A stretch of 36,546 nt of DNA from CAIVPM01 sp964477265. Lineage in GTDB: Bacteria; Bacteroidota; Bacteroidia; Chitinophagales; Chitinophagaceae. The stretch lies in contig CAYZDJ010000024.1 in assembly GCA_964477265.1 (NCBI GenBank), forward strand, positions 1-36,546, given 5' to 3'. The position numbers and the translations under genes were made by a program. This document shows positions 17,150 through 27,376 of this stretch, one piece after another; positions within the stretch are counted from its first letter, which is position 1, and each line of letters opens with the position of its first letter. The notes beneath the pieces were generated by a model. That model ran no database searches, was not told where the DNA came from, and worked only from the letters and a program-made list of their open reading frames with translations.

Positions 17150-20100
17150 ATGAAGTTGGCAACCAAACTACTTACAGCAACTCTGTTTATATTTATTATA
17201 AATAATTGTTTCGCTCAAAATATTTCAAATAAAGGAAAAGATTTTTGGGTAGCTTATGGTTATCATCAATATATGGGTTTGGGAACTACACCTCCCAATG
17301 ACCAGAATATGACAATTTATATTAGCGTAGAGGATTTGCCTGCTGGCAAATCATTTGCTACTGTAACTATTGAGGCTGACAGCAGTGACCCCAATCCAAA
17401 TCTTTGGTGGAAAAGAACTTACCATATAAATGCAAATACCGTAATATCAGTTAACAATACAAATGCCTTTAGTTTTTCGCCTGCATCAGCACTAGGTATA
17501 GGTCCAATTCCCAAAGGTGCTACAGATGCAGCTGCAAGCGGAACACCGCCAACATGGGATTTTAGATTATACAATGCCAACGGCTGTCCCAATCCTATTA
17601 ATCCATTAGGTTTTGGTTTATTCACTGGCAGAGGTTTGCATATTAAAAGTGATGTTGATATTGTGGCTTATGCACATATTTATGGTGGTGTTTCAAGTGG
17701 TGCAACTATGTTATTGCCTACAAGTTCATGGGGTTATAGTTATACAACTATTAATAGCAATCAAAATAATGCAGATGAGGGTAATAACTTTTTCTTTATA
17801 ATTGCCCAAGAAGATTCTACTGTAGTTAAAATAACGCCATCACAGCAACCTATACAATTGGCTTGTGTAACTGCTACACCATTGGTACCTTATACTATAA
17901 CCTTGCAAAAGGGGCATATCTATCAATACAGGGGGTATCTTAATAATACAACCCAAATTGGAGTTCAGTTGACAGGCTCTAAAATAGAAAGTATTCCTAA
18001 TGCAGGGGGTAAATGTAAAAAAATTGCTGTGTTTGCAGGTAGTGGAAGAACTGGTGGAGAATCTGGTACAGGATGTGCCAATAGTAGCAGAGATAATGAC
18101 ATGCAGCAATGTTTTCCTGAGCATACCTGGGGAACTAAATATTTATCTGCACCATTTGCAACCAGTGCAGGTGGTATTAATGCTTGTGGAACTGCAGGTT
18201 CTGTATATAAAATAGTAGCAAAAGATACTGGGACTTATGTTAGTATAAATGGTGGTACACCTACTTTGATACCTTCTTTTGGTTTTGTCTCTTTCTCTAG
18301 TAATGCACCTTGCAAATTTGAAGGAAATAAAGCTATTGCAGTTGCACAATTTATGACCAGTGGAAACTGTAATACTGGTGATGGGGACCCAGAAATGATA
18401 TATTTAAGCCCTGTTGATCAAGCAATACCCAAAGTTGGATTTTATAGAAATGACAAAGAAGCTATTGATGAAAACTTTGTTTCTATTATTATTCCAGATT
18501 CGGGAATGGCAAGCTTAAAAATAAATGGTGCAGGGTTTACAGGAAATGCAGCTACAAATTTTGGAGGTAATGCTTGTGTTAAAGTGCATCCTCAGGATAC
18601 ACGATACAAAATTGTAGTAAAAGGATGGACAGCAGCTGCAGCACAGGTTTTGGTAAGCAGCGATGCCAGATTTAATACAATTACTTATGGTTTAGGTGGT
18701 GCTGAAAGTTATGGCTATAGTGGGGGTACATATCTTAATAATTTGGCTGCTAAACCTGTTATAGATAATACAGCTGATACTGTTACTAAAAATTCGCCAA
18801 AAGATGCTAATTATACTTATACTTTTGACAGAACACCCCTTGAGCTAAGAACAAGCATAACTTATCCTCCAAAGCGTTTAGACTGGTTGTTTAGCCAATT
18901 GGCAAAGGATGCTACTTTGATGGATACATCTAAGATTACTTTACAAAGAGTTTGTGATAGTGTTAAATTTCAGGATATAGTAGATACGCAGAGAGGTTAT
19001 TTTTATACACCACCATTTCAGTTTACAGGTAATGATACCTTTTATGTTCAAGGATGTAGTTCATCTGGTTTATGTACATCGCAAATGCATGTGGTTACAG
19101 TAGGTTGTCCATTAACAGCAGATATTTCGACAAAATATATAATAAAAGCCTCTGGTGTACCACCTTATGCAGGTAATGTTGCTACAGATATGGCAGCAAC
19201 CTGTGGTAAATCTCCTTATAAATACACCTATGTAGATGGAAATGGTAATCCAAAAGCAACTTCAAATAAGGGTGGAACTTTAAGTCCAGCGAATATACCT
19301 GTTAGTGGTGCCTTTAACTATATACCACCAACACCAGCAGCATCATTCAATGGAAAAGACACTTTTTATATTAGGCTGTGCGATAATGGTGGTATATCGC
19401 CAACAACTTGTTTCATTAAAATGTATGTGGTTACAATAGGTACACAATTTAGCATTGATACTGTAGTAATTTTAAATGGTGCTGCTCAAAATACTGCTGT
19501 TGTTAATAATCATGTAACAGAATTTAATGCTGCGGGTGGTAAAACTCCTTACACTTACATTGCTGTTGATGTAAATGGTGTTCCTAATCCAAGCACTGCA
19601 GCAGGTGGTAATGTATTGATTGTTTCTCCTAATTATACTTACACACCGGCAACTGGGTTTACTGGAAAAGATAGTTTTTACATAAGGGTTTGCGATAATA
19701 ATACTCCAAACTCATGTGCTATCCAAAAACATGTTGTTACGGTTGGTCTTCCATTTACTGCAAATACTGCTAATGTTATTAATAATACAACAGTAAATAC
19801 TCCTTATCGTGGGCAGGCATCAGTATTTTCCAATCTTTCAGGTGGTGTGGGTGCTTATACTTACAGCATTGTAAATGGTGGAGGAGGTAGCACTACAACT
19901 AGCAACAAAGGTTGTGGCATAGCAATAAAACCTAGTAATGGTTTATTTACCTATACACCAACAACAGGATTAACAGGTGTTGATACATTTTATATTAAAG
20001 TTTGCGATGCAAGCACACCAACAACAAACTGCAGCACGCAAATGTTTATCGTAAATATTAATCCTGCATTTACAGGTAATACAGCTGTTGTAAGCCACAA

Positions 20101-23100
20101 TGTAAATAATGCTTCAACAGTAACAGGAACTGCAAATACTGAAATTAATCCAATGGGTGGTACAACACCTTACAACTACGATATTGTAAACAGCCTTTAT
20201 AAACCAAGTGGAGGTTTAAGTGGCAGGGGTGGAACCGTTACAGTGACAGGTTTTGGTTATACCTATACACCACCTGCAAATTACATAGGCAAAGATACTT
20301 TTTATGTAAGGGTGCAAGATGCTAGCACTACCGCAAACAGTATTGTGCAAATGCATCTTGTAAGTGTTTTCCCATCTATAATTGGCAATAGTTTACCTTT
20401 TTATCACGTCATAGCTGGAGATAAAAATTTAAGTGGCAATTTGTTGGTAGAAATGCCTGGTTTACCTAAAACAAGTTTAACTAATTTTATACCTGTGACC
20501 AGCAATGGAAATTACAAAGATTCAAGTACCCGAAAAGGATTGATTTCAATGATTCCATTGCCAATTGATACAACTCATGACCCAGTTCAAGGCGATAGAT
20601 ATATATACAAAGCATTACCAACATATATACCTGCATGCGACTATATGTTTGTAAAAAAAGACACTATTAACGACAGAATAGATACAGTATATGTACCAAT
20701 AGTTATTTATTCAAAACCAGTTAATGGATTACCTACAGGTTGTTATGGTGCAGGTGGTTTAGTAGGAGATACTATTAAATTGCCATATGTTATTTATCCT
20801 AATCCAAGAATTTACAGAAAAAGCTTGGTAACAACGCCTTCCTGCCCAACTGATTCTATTATTACATTTACAGGTGTTGATTCATCGATTAAAACTACAG
20901 TTGGTGCCAAAACAATTATTTACCCTGCAATCAGATGGATTTGGAAAGTAAGTGGAACATATAAGGCTGCTCCAGTAAATTATCTTGATACTGCAAAAAC
21001 TACATCACATGCATTTGATACAGGTACCAGAGTATGTGTATCATTAACAACCATTTTTACCAATGGAGCTACTAATTATTTCGATAGTTGTTTTGATTTT
21101 ATAACCAGCAAAGTTAAATTTGGTGTGTTCCCTGCACGATTATGCTTAGGACAATCAATAAAAGTATTGGACAGCACATACTCACGTACAGGTATAGATA
21201 GTATATACTGGGATTTTGGCGATGGTAAATTTGTTACCTACAGTAAAGGATTTGATACAAACTATGTATATAAAGATACTGGAACTTTTACCATAAGGCA
21301 TACTGTAAAAGTTAAAGGTTGTGGTGCTGCTATTGATACAATAAGCCAAAAAATTTATGTTGCTGCAAAACGTTTTCCGGTAATTGTATCTCCACTAAAT
21401 TGTATTGATACAAGTGGTGCAGCCGATTTTTGGTATGACAGTAGTGGTGGTGGTGTGCCTATTAAAAATTATAGGTGGTTCTTTGGTGATGCAGCAAGTG
21501 GTGCAGCCGATTCCTCACATATAAACCCAACAACACATACTTATCCTAACGAAAATAACTATATAGTCAAACTATTTGTAGAAGATACAAGTGGATGTAA
21601 GGGGGATACCACAACCACTGTCAAGATACATATTTTACCAAATATTTACTTTAAACCTTTTGCTACAGGTATTTGTGCTAATGCAAATCCAATAAGTATT
21701 AAAGATTCTGCAGGTTGTTTAAATAAACAACGCGTCTTGGGTTATGGTAAGTTTAGGGGTCCTGGTATAACAGATACTTTAGGCACATTTGATCCATCAA
21801 AAGCAAATACTGGAGTAAACACAATATGGTATATTTATACCAGTGGTAGTGGTGCGTGTGTTGATTCAGTTGCTCAGCAAATAACTGTTTGGGCAAAACC
21901 AACTGTAGCTTATGATTACAGTCCAAAAACCTGCTTGCCAAAATCGGGTATTGCATCATTCTCTAATCAATCAAGCAATGCATTTAGCTTCCTTTGGGAT
22001 TTTGATGATGCTGCAAATACGTACTATTCAAATAATCCAAGTATTGTCGACTCAGTTCACTCAACACATAAATTTTTTAATACAGGAAATCATAATGTTA
22101 AACTTGTAGCAACAAGTGTAGAAGGTTGTAAAGATTCTGTTATTAAAGCAATAGTATTTAGTGTTACGCCAGCAGCTAATTATCCAGCATTTCCAAGTGC
22201 AGGTATTTGCGAAAACCAAACCAACTACCCAATTAATACTGCAACCATAACCAATGGTATATCATTGCTAAGTGGAAATTATTATGGAAATGGTGTTTCA
22301 ACTACTGGCAGTTTAAGTCCTGCAGTTTCAGGTTATGGTAATGATTCTTTAACTTACATAGCAACATCAACAGGTGGTTGTGCTGATACAGCGATACAAT
22401 TTATTTTAGTAAAAGCTCGTCCTCGCATTGGCTTTACTTATCCTGCTGGTTGTTTACCTGCCAATGGAATAGTACAATTTACAGATACAAGTAAAATACC
22501 AGATGGACAAACTGTACAAAGTTGTGCATGGACATTTGGCGACCCAGGTTCTGGTGCTTTAAACACATCAAATAATTGTAATGCCAGCCATACTTATAAT
22601 TATGGTACTTACACTATTTACCATTCAGTAACTTCAAGTTTAGGTTGCGTTACAGATACAACATTTAATGCAACATTCAGTATTTCTCCAAGTTTATATT
22701 ACAATACAATTACTGCATCACCTGTTTGTCAAAATATTACAAGCGTGAGTGTGGCAACTGCTGGTAGCAATAACTTAAGTGCAGCACCAGGCAGTGGCGA
22801 GTATCATGGTAATGGTATTACAAATGTTGCAACAGGAGATTTTAATCCTTCAATTGCTAGTGCTGGCACACATACAATCTGGTATGTATTCAGTGCATCA
22901 AGTGGTTGTAAAGATTCTGTTTCGGAAACTATAACAGTGCTTTCAAAACCTGCAGGTATGTTTGTTTACACACCTACAAGTGCTTGTTTAGATACAACTG
23001 GTTTGGTACAATTTGATGCAAGTGCTGTTACTGTTGCTGGCTCAACTATACAAAGCTACAATTGGGATTTTGGCAATGGAACAGGAACAGGAGTAAATCC

Positions 23101-26100
23101 AACTAACAACTTTAATGATGGAAGCTATAACATTAAGTTAAAAGCTACTGCTGCCAATACTTGTGTGCTTGATACTTCGTTAAATGCAGTGTTTCATAAA
23201 ACACCACATTTAGATAGTATAACTTTAGCATATATCTGTACTAACGGTGGAACTACAAATGTTGCAGCACCTGCAGTATTAAATGGAGTAAAAGGTACTG
23301 GAGTATTCAGCAGCTTTAAAAATGCTATTACCACAACAGGTGTTTATGACCCTGCAATTTCAGGTTTTGGTACAGATACAATTTATTATAAGTTTACTTC
23401 AGACAGTGGTTGTGTGGCAACATCTCAATTTGCTGCTACAATTAAATCTCGTCCTACTGGTACATTTACATACACGCCAACAACTGGTTGCTTAAATACA
23501 AGTGGTACTGTACAGTTTGATGCAAGTAGCTTTACTGCACCTGGTTCTTCTGTATCTGGCTATACCTGGGATTATGGCGATGCTACTTTACCATTAGGTA
23601 CTGGTGTAACTACATCGCATAATTATAATGATGGAACATTCACTATAAAATTAAAAGTTGATGCTAGCAATGGTTGCTATTTTGATACATCATTAAGTGC
23701 AACATTTAGCAAAACACCTTTGCTTGATACAATACCAAAAATAGATGTGTGTGAAAATGGTGGAACTGTAACTTTAACTGCACCAAAAGTTTTAAATGGA
23801 GCTGTTGGTACCGGAGTATTCAGTAGCTTTAAAGGTGCTGCTACAGCTGCTGGTGTTTATGATCCAAGCAAAGCAGGTTACGGCATTGATACGATTTACT
23901 ATACATTCACTAATGCAGGTGGTTGCAGTGCTACACAATTAGCAACTATATATGTAAAAGCTCGTCCTTATGGCACGTTTAGCTTTGTACCAAATACTGG
24001 CTGTTTAGATGTTAGTGGTAAAGTTACCTTTACAAGCAACGTTACTGTTCCTAACTCTTCTGTTAGTAATGATATTTGGGATTTTGGTGATGGAAGCCCT
24101 AATGGCACAGGAGGTATAGTTTCTCATAACTATACTGATGGAACATATACAATTAAATTAACTGCAACAGGTACCAATACTTGTAGTTTCGATACATCTT
24201 TAACAACAAGATTTAATAAAACTCCTTTATTGGATAATTTGATTCAATCACCTATTTGCGAAAATGGAGGATTGATAACATTAACAGCACCTGCTGTGCT
24301 AAATGGTGTTGCTGGTACTGGCGTATTTAGCAGTACAAAAGGTGCAGCTACTGTAACTGGTCTTTACGACCCAAGTATTGCTGCCTATGGTAACGATAAT
24401 GTTACTTATACATTTACCAGTGGTGCTGGTTGCACAGCAACAAAAACAACAATCGTAAGAGTATTGGCTCGTCCTCGTGGTACGTTCTCATTTACCCCAA
24501 ATACAGGTTGTTTAGATGCTTCAGGTTTAGTTAAATTTAATTCAAGTGCCATCAATGTTCCTGGCTCATATCCAAAAACATTTACATGGGACTTTGAAGC
24601 ACCATCCTCTCCAACAACTGGAGCAAATCCAACACACAATTATAATGATGGAACTTTTGATATTAAGTTAAATGTATTGGGTAATAATACTTGTAGTTTT
24701 GATACAATGATAACACAAAAATTTAGCAGAACACCATCTCTTGACCCAATTGTTGTGGCAAATGTTTGTGCTAATAGTAGTCCGTTTATGTTAACAGCAC
24801 CAAATGTAAACAATGGTGTTGCGGGTCCTTCAGGAGTATTCGGAAGTTACAGAAATGCTGTTACTGGTAACACTGCAACTGGCTTTACTTACACACCAGT
24901 TGTAGGTAGCTATATCATTGATACAATTTATTACAATTTTACTTCTAATAATGGTTGTTCGACTATTGGCAAAAAAGTAATAAACATTAATCCTGTACCA
25001 CAAATAAAATTAAAGGCAGCTGGCGATATTTGTAAAGATACTGTAACTATTTTCAGAGATATGTCAACCATTAAGAGTGGGCATATTGATAGCACATGGT
25101 GGTATTTTTACGATAGTACTTATGTTAATCCAATTGGGGGTATTATCAACAGGTCTTTTGATAGTGCTGCAACATACTCAATTTATTATACTGCAAAAAG
25201 TGATAGTGGTTGTGTAACAAATGACAGTATAAAAATAACTGCACGTCCACAACCAGTAGCATTATTCGAAATAGGTTCGGTGGTTTGTATGCCAAAAGGA
25301 ACAGTGTATTTTACAAATAAATCTACATTAGGTGCAACTGGAGGCACAATGGGTTATAATTGGAATTTTGGTGACCCAACTGGCTCAACAGCTACTAATC
25401 CTAATACTGCATTTACAATAGATGCGAAACATACTTATACCACAATAGCAAATTATCCTGTTCGTTTAACTGTTGGTTCTAAGGAATATGGTTGCTACAG
25501 CATTTATGATGATACACTAAAAGTGCAGCATCCTTTTTACTTAAAACCTATTGCCGATTTTGATGTAACTAAAGATACACTTTGTATGGGTGAATTTGCT
25601 ACATTTATTGATACAAAAAGCACTGCACCTGGTAGCCAAATATTTAGCTGGACATGGAATTATGGCGATGGCTCTACCCCAAATACAACAATAGTTCCAA
25701 CAGCATCGTATGCTTATGGTGCATCAGGTGTTTACGATGTGTTACTTACTTTACGCAATATAGAACTTTGCGAAAGTGAACCTGCACACAAAACAGTAGT
25801 TGTATATAAAACACCTCACATAGATTCTATTCCAGTAATTTATGCTGTAGATGGTAGCATTGTGCAATTTAAACCAAGGGTAACCGATACACTTAACACA
25901 AGTTATTGGTGGGCTGCACCTGCACCTTATGGTGTTGCAGGTTTAAGTAATAGCAACGTGTTGAAACCTTACTTAAATGTAACACAATATCCTCCATACA
26001 ATGTATCTAACCCAAGCCAGGTATATACTTTATATGCAATGGGCAATGCAAATAATTGTGTGGATTCTGCAAATCAGGTAGTAAAAATCTTAGGAAAAAT

Positions 26101-26359
26101 TTCTGTTCCAAATGCTTTCTCTCCAAATGGTGATGGCATTAATGATACATGGAAAATTACAAGCCTTGGAGACTACCCTGGTGCAACACTTGATATTTAT
26201 GATAGATATGGATTGAAGGTAACGCATTTATCTGGTGCCAATATGATTTGGGATGGAACCATAAATGGAACACCTGCACCAGTTGCTACATATTACTATG
26301 TTATTGACCCAGGAAATAATGTGCCACTTATAACTGGTTGGGTTGTGTTACTACGATAA
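17150..26359 (+). CDS. giant T9SS-exported multidomain protein: IgGFc-binding-like domain, cadherin-like and PKD repeats, CHU_C
   Basis: From ATG 17150 the product is 3069 residues with a clean signal peptide (MKLATKLLTATLFIFIINNC, then FAQ). An IgGFc-binding-like domain occupies about 29-532 (GKDFWVAYGYHQ, AYAHIYGGVSSGATMLLP) and is paralogous to the internal one in giant 1. Five cadherin/Big-like repeats follow (about 567-1075), each ending YTP...F.G.DTFY[VI].[VA]CD-like then VV[TS]VG-like. Then come a unique segment, a PKD domain (about 1327-1405, YWDFGDGKF), seven tandem units of about 170 residues (1408-2616), three more PKD domains (to about 2900) and a type B T9SS sorting domain (about 2984-3069, VPNAFSPNGDGINDTW...IWDGTINGTP...GWVVLLR). 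It is probably a surface or released adhesin. An upstream in-frame ATG at 17120 is disfavoured because it lies in the promoter-like element and adds a non-signal extension. Confidence 0.93.
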   Translation: MKLATKLLTATLFIFIINNCFAQNISNKGKDFWVAYGYHQYMGLGTTPPNDQNMTIYISVEDLPAGKSFATVTIEADSSDPNPNLWWKRTYHINANTVISVNNTNAFSFSPASALGIGPIPKGATDAAASGTPPTWDFRLYNANGCPNPINPLGFGLFTGRGLHIKSDVDIVAYAHIYGGVSSGATMLLPTSSWGYSYTTINSNQNNADEGNNFFFIIAQEDSTVVKITPSQQPIQLACVTATPLVPYTITLQKGHIYQYRGYLNNTTQIGVQLTGSKIESIPNAGGKCKKIAVFAGSGRTGGESGTGCANSSRDNDMQQCFPEHTWGTKYLSAPFATSAGGINACGTAGSVYKIVAKDTGTYVSINGGTPTLIPSFGFVSFSSNAPCKFEGNKAIAVAQFMTSGNCNTGDGDPEMIYLSPVDQAIPKVGFYRNDKEAIDENFVSIIIPDSGMASLKINGAGFTGNAATNFGGNACVKVHPQDTRYKIVVKGWTAAAAQVLVSSDARFNTITYGLGGAESYGYSGGTYLNNLAAKPVIDNTADTVTKNSPKDANYTYTFDRTPLELRTSITYPPKRLDWLFSQLAKDATLMDTSKITLQRVCDSVKFQDIVDTQRGYFYTPPFQFTGNDTFYVQGCSSSGLCTSQMHVVTVGCPLTADISTKYIIKASGVPPYAGNVATDMAATCGKSPYKYTYVDGNGNPKATSNKGGTLSPANIPVSGAFNYIPPTPAASFNGKDTFYIRLCDNGGISPTTCFIKMYVVTIGTQFSIDTVVILNGAAQNTAVVNNHVTEFNAAGGKTPYTYIAVDVNGVPNPSTAAGGNVLIVSPNYTYTPATGFTGKDSFYIRVCDNNTPNSCAIQKHVVTVGLPFTANTANVINNTTVNTPYRGQASVFSNLSGGVGAYTYSIVNGGGGSTTTSNKGCGIAIKPSNGLFTYTPTTGLTGVDTFYIKVCDASTPTTNCSTQMFIVNINPAFTGNTAVVSHNVNNASTVTGTANTEINPMGGTTPYNYDIVNSLYKPSGGLSGRGGTVTVTGFGYTYTPPANYIGKDTFYVRVQDASTTANSIVQMHLVSVFPSIIGNSLPFYHVIAGDKNLSGNLLVEMPGLPKTSLTNFIPVTSNGNYKDSSTRKGLISMIPLPIDTTHDPVQGDRYIYKALPTYIPACDYMFVKKDTINDRIDTVYVPIVIYSKPVNGLPTGCYGAGGLVGDTIKLPYVIYPNPRIYRKSLVTTPSCPTDSIITFTGVDSSIKTTVGAKTIIYPAIRWIWKVSGTYKAAPVNYLDTAKTTSHAFDTGTRVCVSLTTIFTNGATNYFDSCFDFITSKVKFGVFPARLCLGQSIKVLDSTYSRTGIDSIYWDFGDGKFVTYSKGFDTNYVYKDTGTFTIRHTVKVKGCGAAIDTISQKIYVAAKRFPVIVSPLNCIDTSGAADFWYDSSGGGVPIKNYRWFFGDAASGAADSSHINPTTHTYPNENNYIVKLFVEDTSGCKGDTTTTVKIHILPNIYFKPFATGICANANPISIKDSAGCLNKQRVLGYGKFRGPGITDTLGTFDPSKANTGVNTIWYIYTSGSGACVDSVAQQITVWAKPTVAYDYSPKTCLPKSGIASFSNQSSNAFSFLWDFDDAANTYYSNNPSIVDSVHSTHKFFNTGNHNVKLVATSVEGCKDSVIKAIVFSVTPAANYPAFPSAGICENQTNYPINTATITNGISLLSGNYYGNGVSTTGSLSPAVSGYGNDSLTYIATSTGGCADTAIQFILVKARPRIGFTYPAGCLPANGIVQFTDTSKIPDGQTVQSCAWTFGDPGSGALNTSNNCNASHTYNYGTYTIYHSVTSSLGCVTDTTFNATFSISPSLYYNTITASPVCQNITSVSVATAGSNNLSAAPGSGEYHGNGITNVATGDFNPSIASAGTHTIWYVFSASSGCKDSVSETITVLSKPAGMFVYTPTSACLDTTGLVQFDASAVTVAGSTIQSYNWDFGNGTGTGVNPTNNFNDGSYNIKLKATAANTCVLDTSLNAVFHKTPHLDSITLAYICTNGGTTNVAAPAVLNGVKGTGVFSSFKNAITTTGVYDPAISGFGTDTIYYKFTSDSGCVATSQFAATIKSRPTGTFTYTPTTGCLNTSGTVQFDASSFTAPGSSVSGYTWDYGDATLPLGTGVTTSHNYNDGTFTIKLKVDASNGCYFDTSLSATFSKTPLLDTIPKIDVCENGGTVTLTAPKVLNGAVGTGVFSSFKGAATAAGVYDPSKAGYGIDTIYYTFTNAGGCSATQLATIYVKARPYGTFSFVPNTGCLDVSGKVTFTSNVTVPNSSVSNDIWDFGDGSPNGTGGIVSHNYTDGTYTIKLTATGTNTCSFDTSLTTRFNKTPLLDNLIQSPICENGGLITLTAPAVLNGVAGTGVFSSTKGAATVTGLYDPSIAAYGNDNVTYTFTSGAGCTATKTTIVRVLARPRGTFSFTPNTGCLDASGLVKFNSSAINVPGSYPKTFTWDFEAPSSPTTGANPTHNYNDGTFDIKLNVLGNNTCSFDTMITQKFSRTPSLDPIVVANVCANSSPFMLTAPNVNNGVAGPSGVFGSYRNAVTGNTATGFTYTPVVGSYIIDTIYYNFTSNNGCSTIGKKVININPVPQIKLKAAGDICKDTVTIFRDMSTIKSGHIDSTWWYFYDSTYVNPIGGIINRSFDSAATYSIYYTAKSDSGCVTNDSIKITARPQPVALFEIGSVVCMPKGTVYFTNKSTLGATGGTMGYNWNFGDPTGSTATNPNTAFTIDAKHTYTTIANYPVRLTVGSKEYGCYSIYDDTLKVQHPFYLKPIADFDVTKDTLCMGEFATFIDTKSTAPGSQIFSWTWNYGDGSTPNTTIVPTASYAYGASGVYDVLLTLRNIELCESEPAHKTVVVYKTPHIDSIPVIYAVDGSIVQFKPRVTDTLNTSYWWAAPAPYGVAGLSNSNVLKPYLNVTQYPPYNVSNPSQVYTLYAMGNANNCVDSANQVVKILGKISVPNAFSPNGDGINDTWKITSLGDYPGATLDIYDRYGLKVTHLSGANMIWDGTINGTPAPVATYYYVIDPGNNVPLITGWVVLLR
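18850..20370 (+). repeat. five cadherin/Big-like coding repeats
   Basis: Units of roughly 100-110 residues end near 19105, 19440, 19745, 20055 and 20370. The shared C-terminal signature is YTP, about five residues, G.DTFY.RVCD, then a CxxQM-like pair and VVTVG. The first unit is divergent at its N-terminal side. They look like a stiff spacer between the IgGFc-like head and the PKD stalk. Confidence 0.7.
21371..25000 (+). repeat. seven tandem coding units of 504-531 nt (PKD half plus VLNG.GTGVFSS half)
   Basis: Unit starts are 21371, 21902, 22424, 22952, 23456, 23969 and 24476, and the last ends at 25000. All are multiples of three (177, 174, 176, 168, 171, 169 and 175 codons). Each starts just after a (K/N)x(R/K)P-type junction, has a PKD-like half (GCL..SG.V.F, WDFGDG, HNYNDGTYTIKL, C.FDTSL) and a second half (VCENGG, TAP.VLNG, GTGVFSS, GVYDPS..GYG.DTIYY.F). 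Units 4-6 are the most alike. Units 1-3 are more diverged and unit 7 is modified in its second half. Confidence 0.85.
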
Positions 26360-26390
26360 CGTTTTTTGATTGTCATATTTTATATTTTGC

Positions 26391-26428
26391 AAAGACCGCT
26401 TTAAATTTTTAAGGCGGTCTTTTATTTT
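26391..26428 (+). terminator. rho-independent-type terminator after giant gene 2
   Basis: AAAGACCGC (26391-26399) pairs perfectly with GCGGTCTTT (26414-26422), the loop is AT-rich, and a T-rich tail (TTTTATTTT) follows. It lies 31 nt after the stop codon of giant gene 2. Confidence 0.88.
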
Positions 26429-26501
26429 ATAAAAAATATATTTCATAAACATATCTTCCTTATTTTTAATACATCAATTCTAACTTCTTAATGCAAATAC
26501 A

Positions 26502-27347
26502 ATGGCATACTTAATAGCAGATAGTGGTGCTACCAAATGCGAATGGTGCTTGGTACACAACAATAGAAAAACAAAAATTATTACTGCCGGTATCAGCCCT
26601 TATTTTTTAAGTAAGCAACAAATAATTGCATTGCTGCAATCATCTCTTTTGCCAAAAATAAAAATGCCAATTGATGCTGTTTATTTTTATGGCACTGGTT
26701 TAAGCAATAGCGATAATGTAAAAATTATTAAAGCTGTTTTAAAACAGTTATTTGCAACTGCAACTATTGATGTGCAAACAGATTTAGTAGCTGCAGCACG
26801 TAGTTTATTGCAGCATAATAAAGGCGTAGCTTGCATATTAGGAACAGGTAGTAATTGTGGTTTTTATAATGGTAAAAGCATTGCAAAAAGCAGTCCTGGC
26901 TTAGGCTATGTTTTAGGCGATGAGGGGAGTGGTGCTTATTTAGGTAAAAAGGTTTTGCAACACTACTTGTACAATACTTTTGACGAAGAACTAATAACTA
27001 CATTTAACACAAAGTTTGCTGTAACAAAAGATGAAATTTTGACCAATGTTTACAAGCAACCTCAAGCCAATAAATACATAGCTGCATTCACTATTTTTTT
27101 GGCAGAAAACAGAGGGCATTATATGATTGAAAATATATTGGAAGATGGACTACACGATTTTATTTTTAACCATATATACAAGTTTAAAGAAAGTTGGACA
27201 AACCCAATTTGCTTTACTGGTAGTGTAGCTTTTGCTTTTAAAGATGTACTGAAAGAAATTTGTAATATGTATGAATTGGAATTAGGAGCAATAACTAAAC
27301 AACCAATGGATATGTTAGCTAAATTTCATGCAACCAATAACCAGTAA
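26502..27347 (+). CDS. BadF/BadG/BcrA/BcrD-type ATPase, N-acetylglucosamine-kinase-like
   Basis: This 281-residue cytoplasmic sugar-kinase-fold protein carries DSGATKCEW (residues 7-15, phosphate-1 loop, with D7 also the likely Mg-contacting residue), GTGSNCGFYNG (phosphate-2), GYVLGDEGSGAYLGKKVL (the GDEGSG signature of GlcNAc kinases in this family) and CFTGSVAFAF (adenosine motif). It is expected to phosphorylate N-acetylglucosamine or a related amino sugar with ATP, for example in cell-wall recycling. The exact substrate is inferred. It follows the terminator of giant gene 2 and precedes corA by 29 nt of low-complexity DNA, so it may share a transcript with corA. Confidence 0.85.
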   Translation: MAYLIADSGATKCEWCLVHNNRKTKIITAGISPYFLSKQQIIALLQSSLLPKIKMPIDAVYFYGTGLSNSDNVKIIKAVLKQLFATATIDVQTDLVAAARSLLQHNKGVACILGTGSNCGFYNGKSIAKSSPGLGYVLGDEGSGAYLGKKVLQHYLYNTFDEELITTFNTKFAVTKDEILTNVYKQPQANKYIAAFTIFLAENRGHYMIENILEDGLHDFIFNHIYKFKESWTNPICFTGSVAFAFKDVLKEICNMYELELGAITKQPMDMLAKFHATNNQ

Positions 27348-27376
27348 CTAACAACTAACCATTAACCATTATCAAA

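Noticed and set aside
21371..25000. A CRISPR-like or minisatellite array
   Set aside because: The units are about 500 nt, diverged at DNA level, exact codon multiples and entirely within one long coding frame with recognisable PKD motifs.
27333..27371. AACTAACCATTAACCATTA-type low-complexity stretch between the sugar kinase and corA as a regulatory array
   Set aside because: Unit spacing is irregular and similar AT-rich runs fill other gaps here (32592-32642, 33782-33810); nothing distinguishes it from ordinary spacer.
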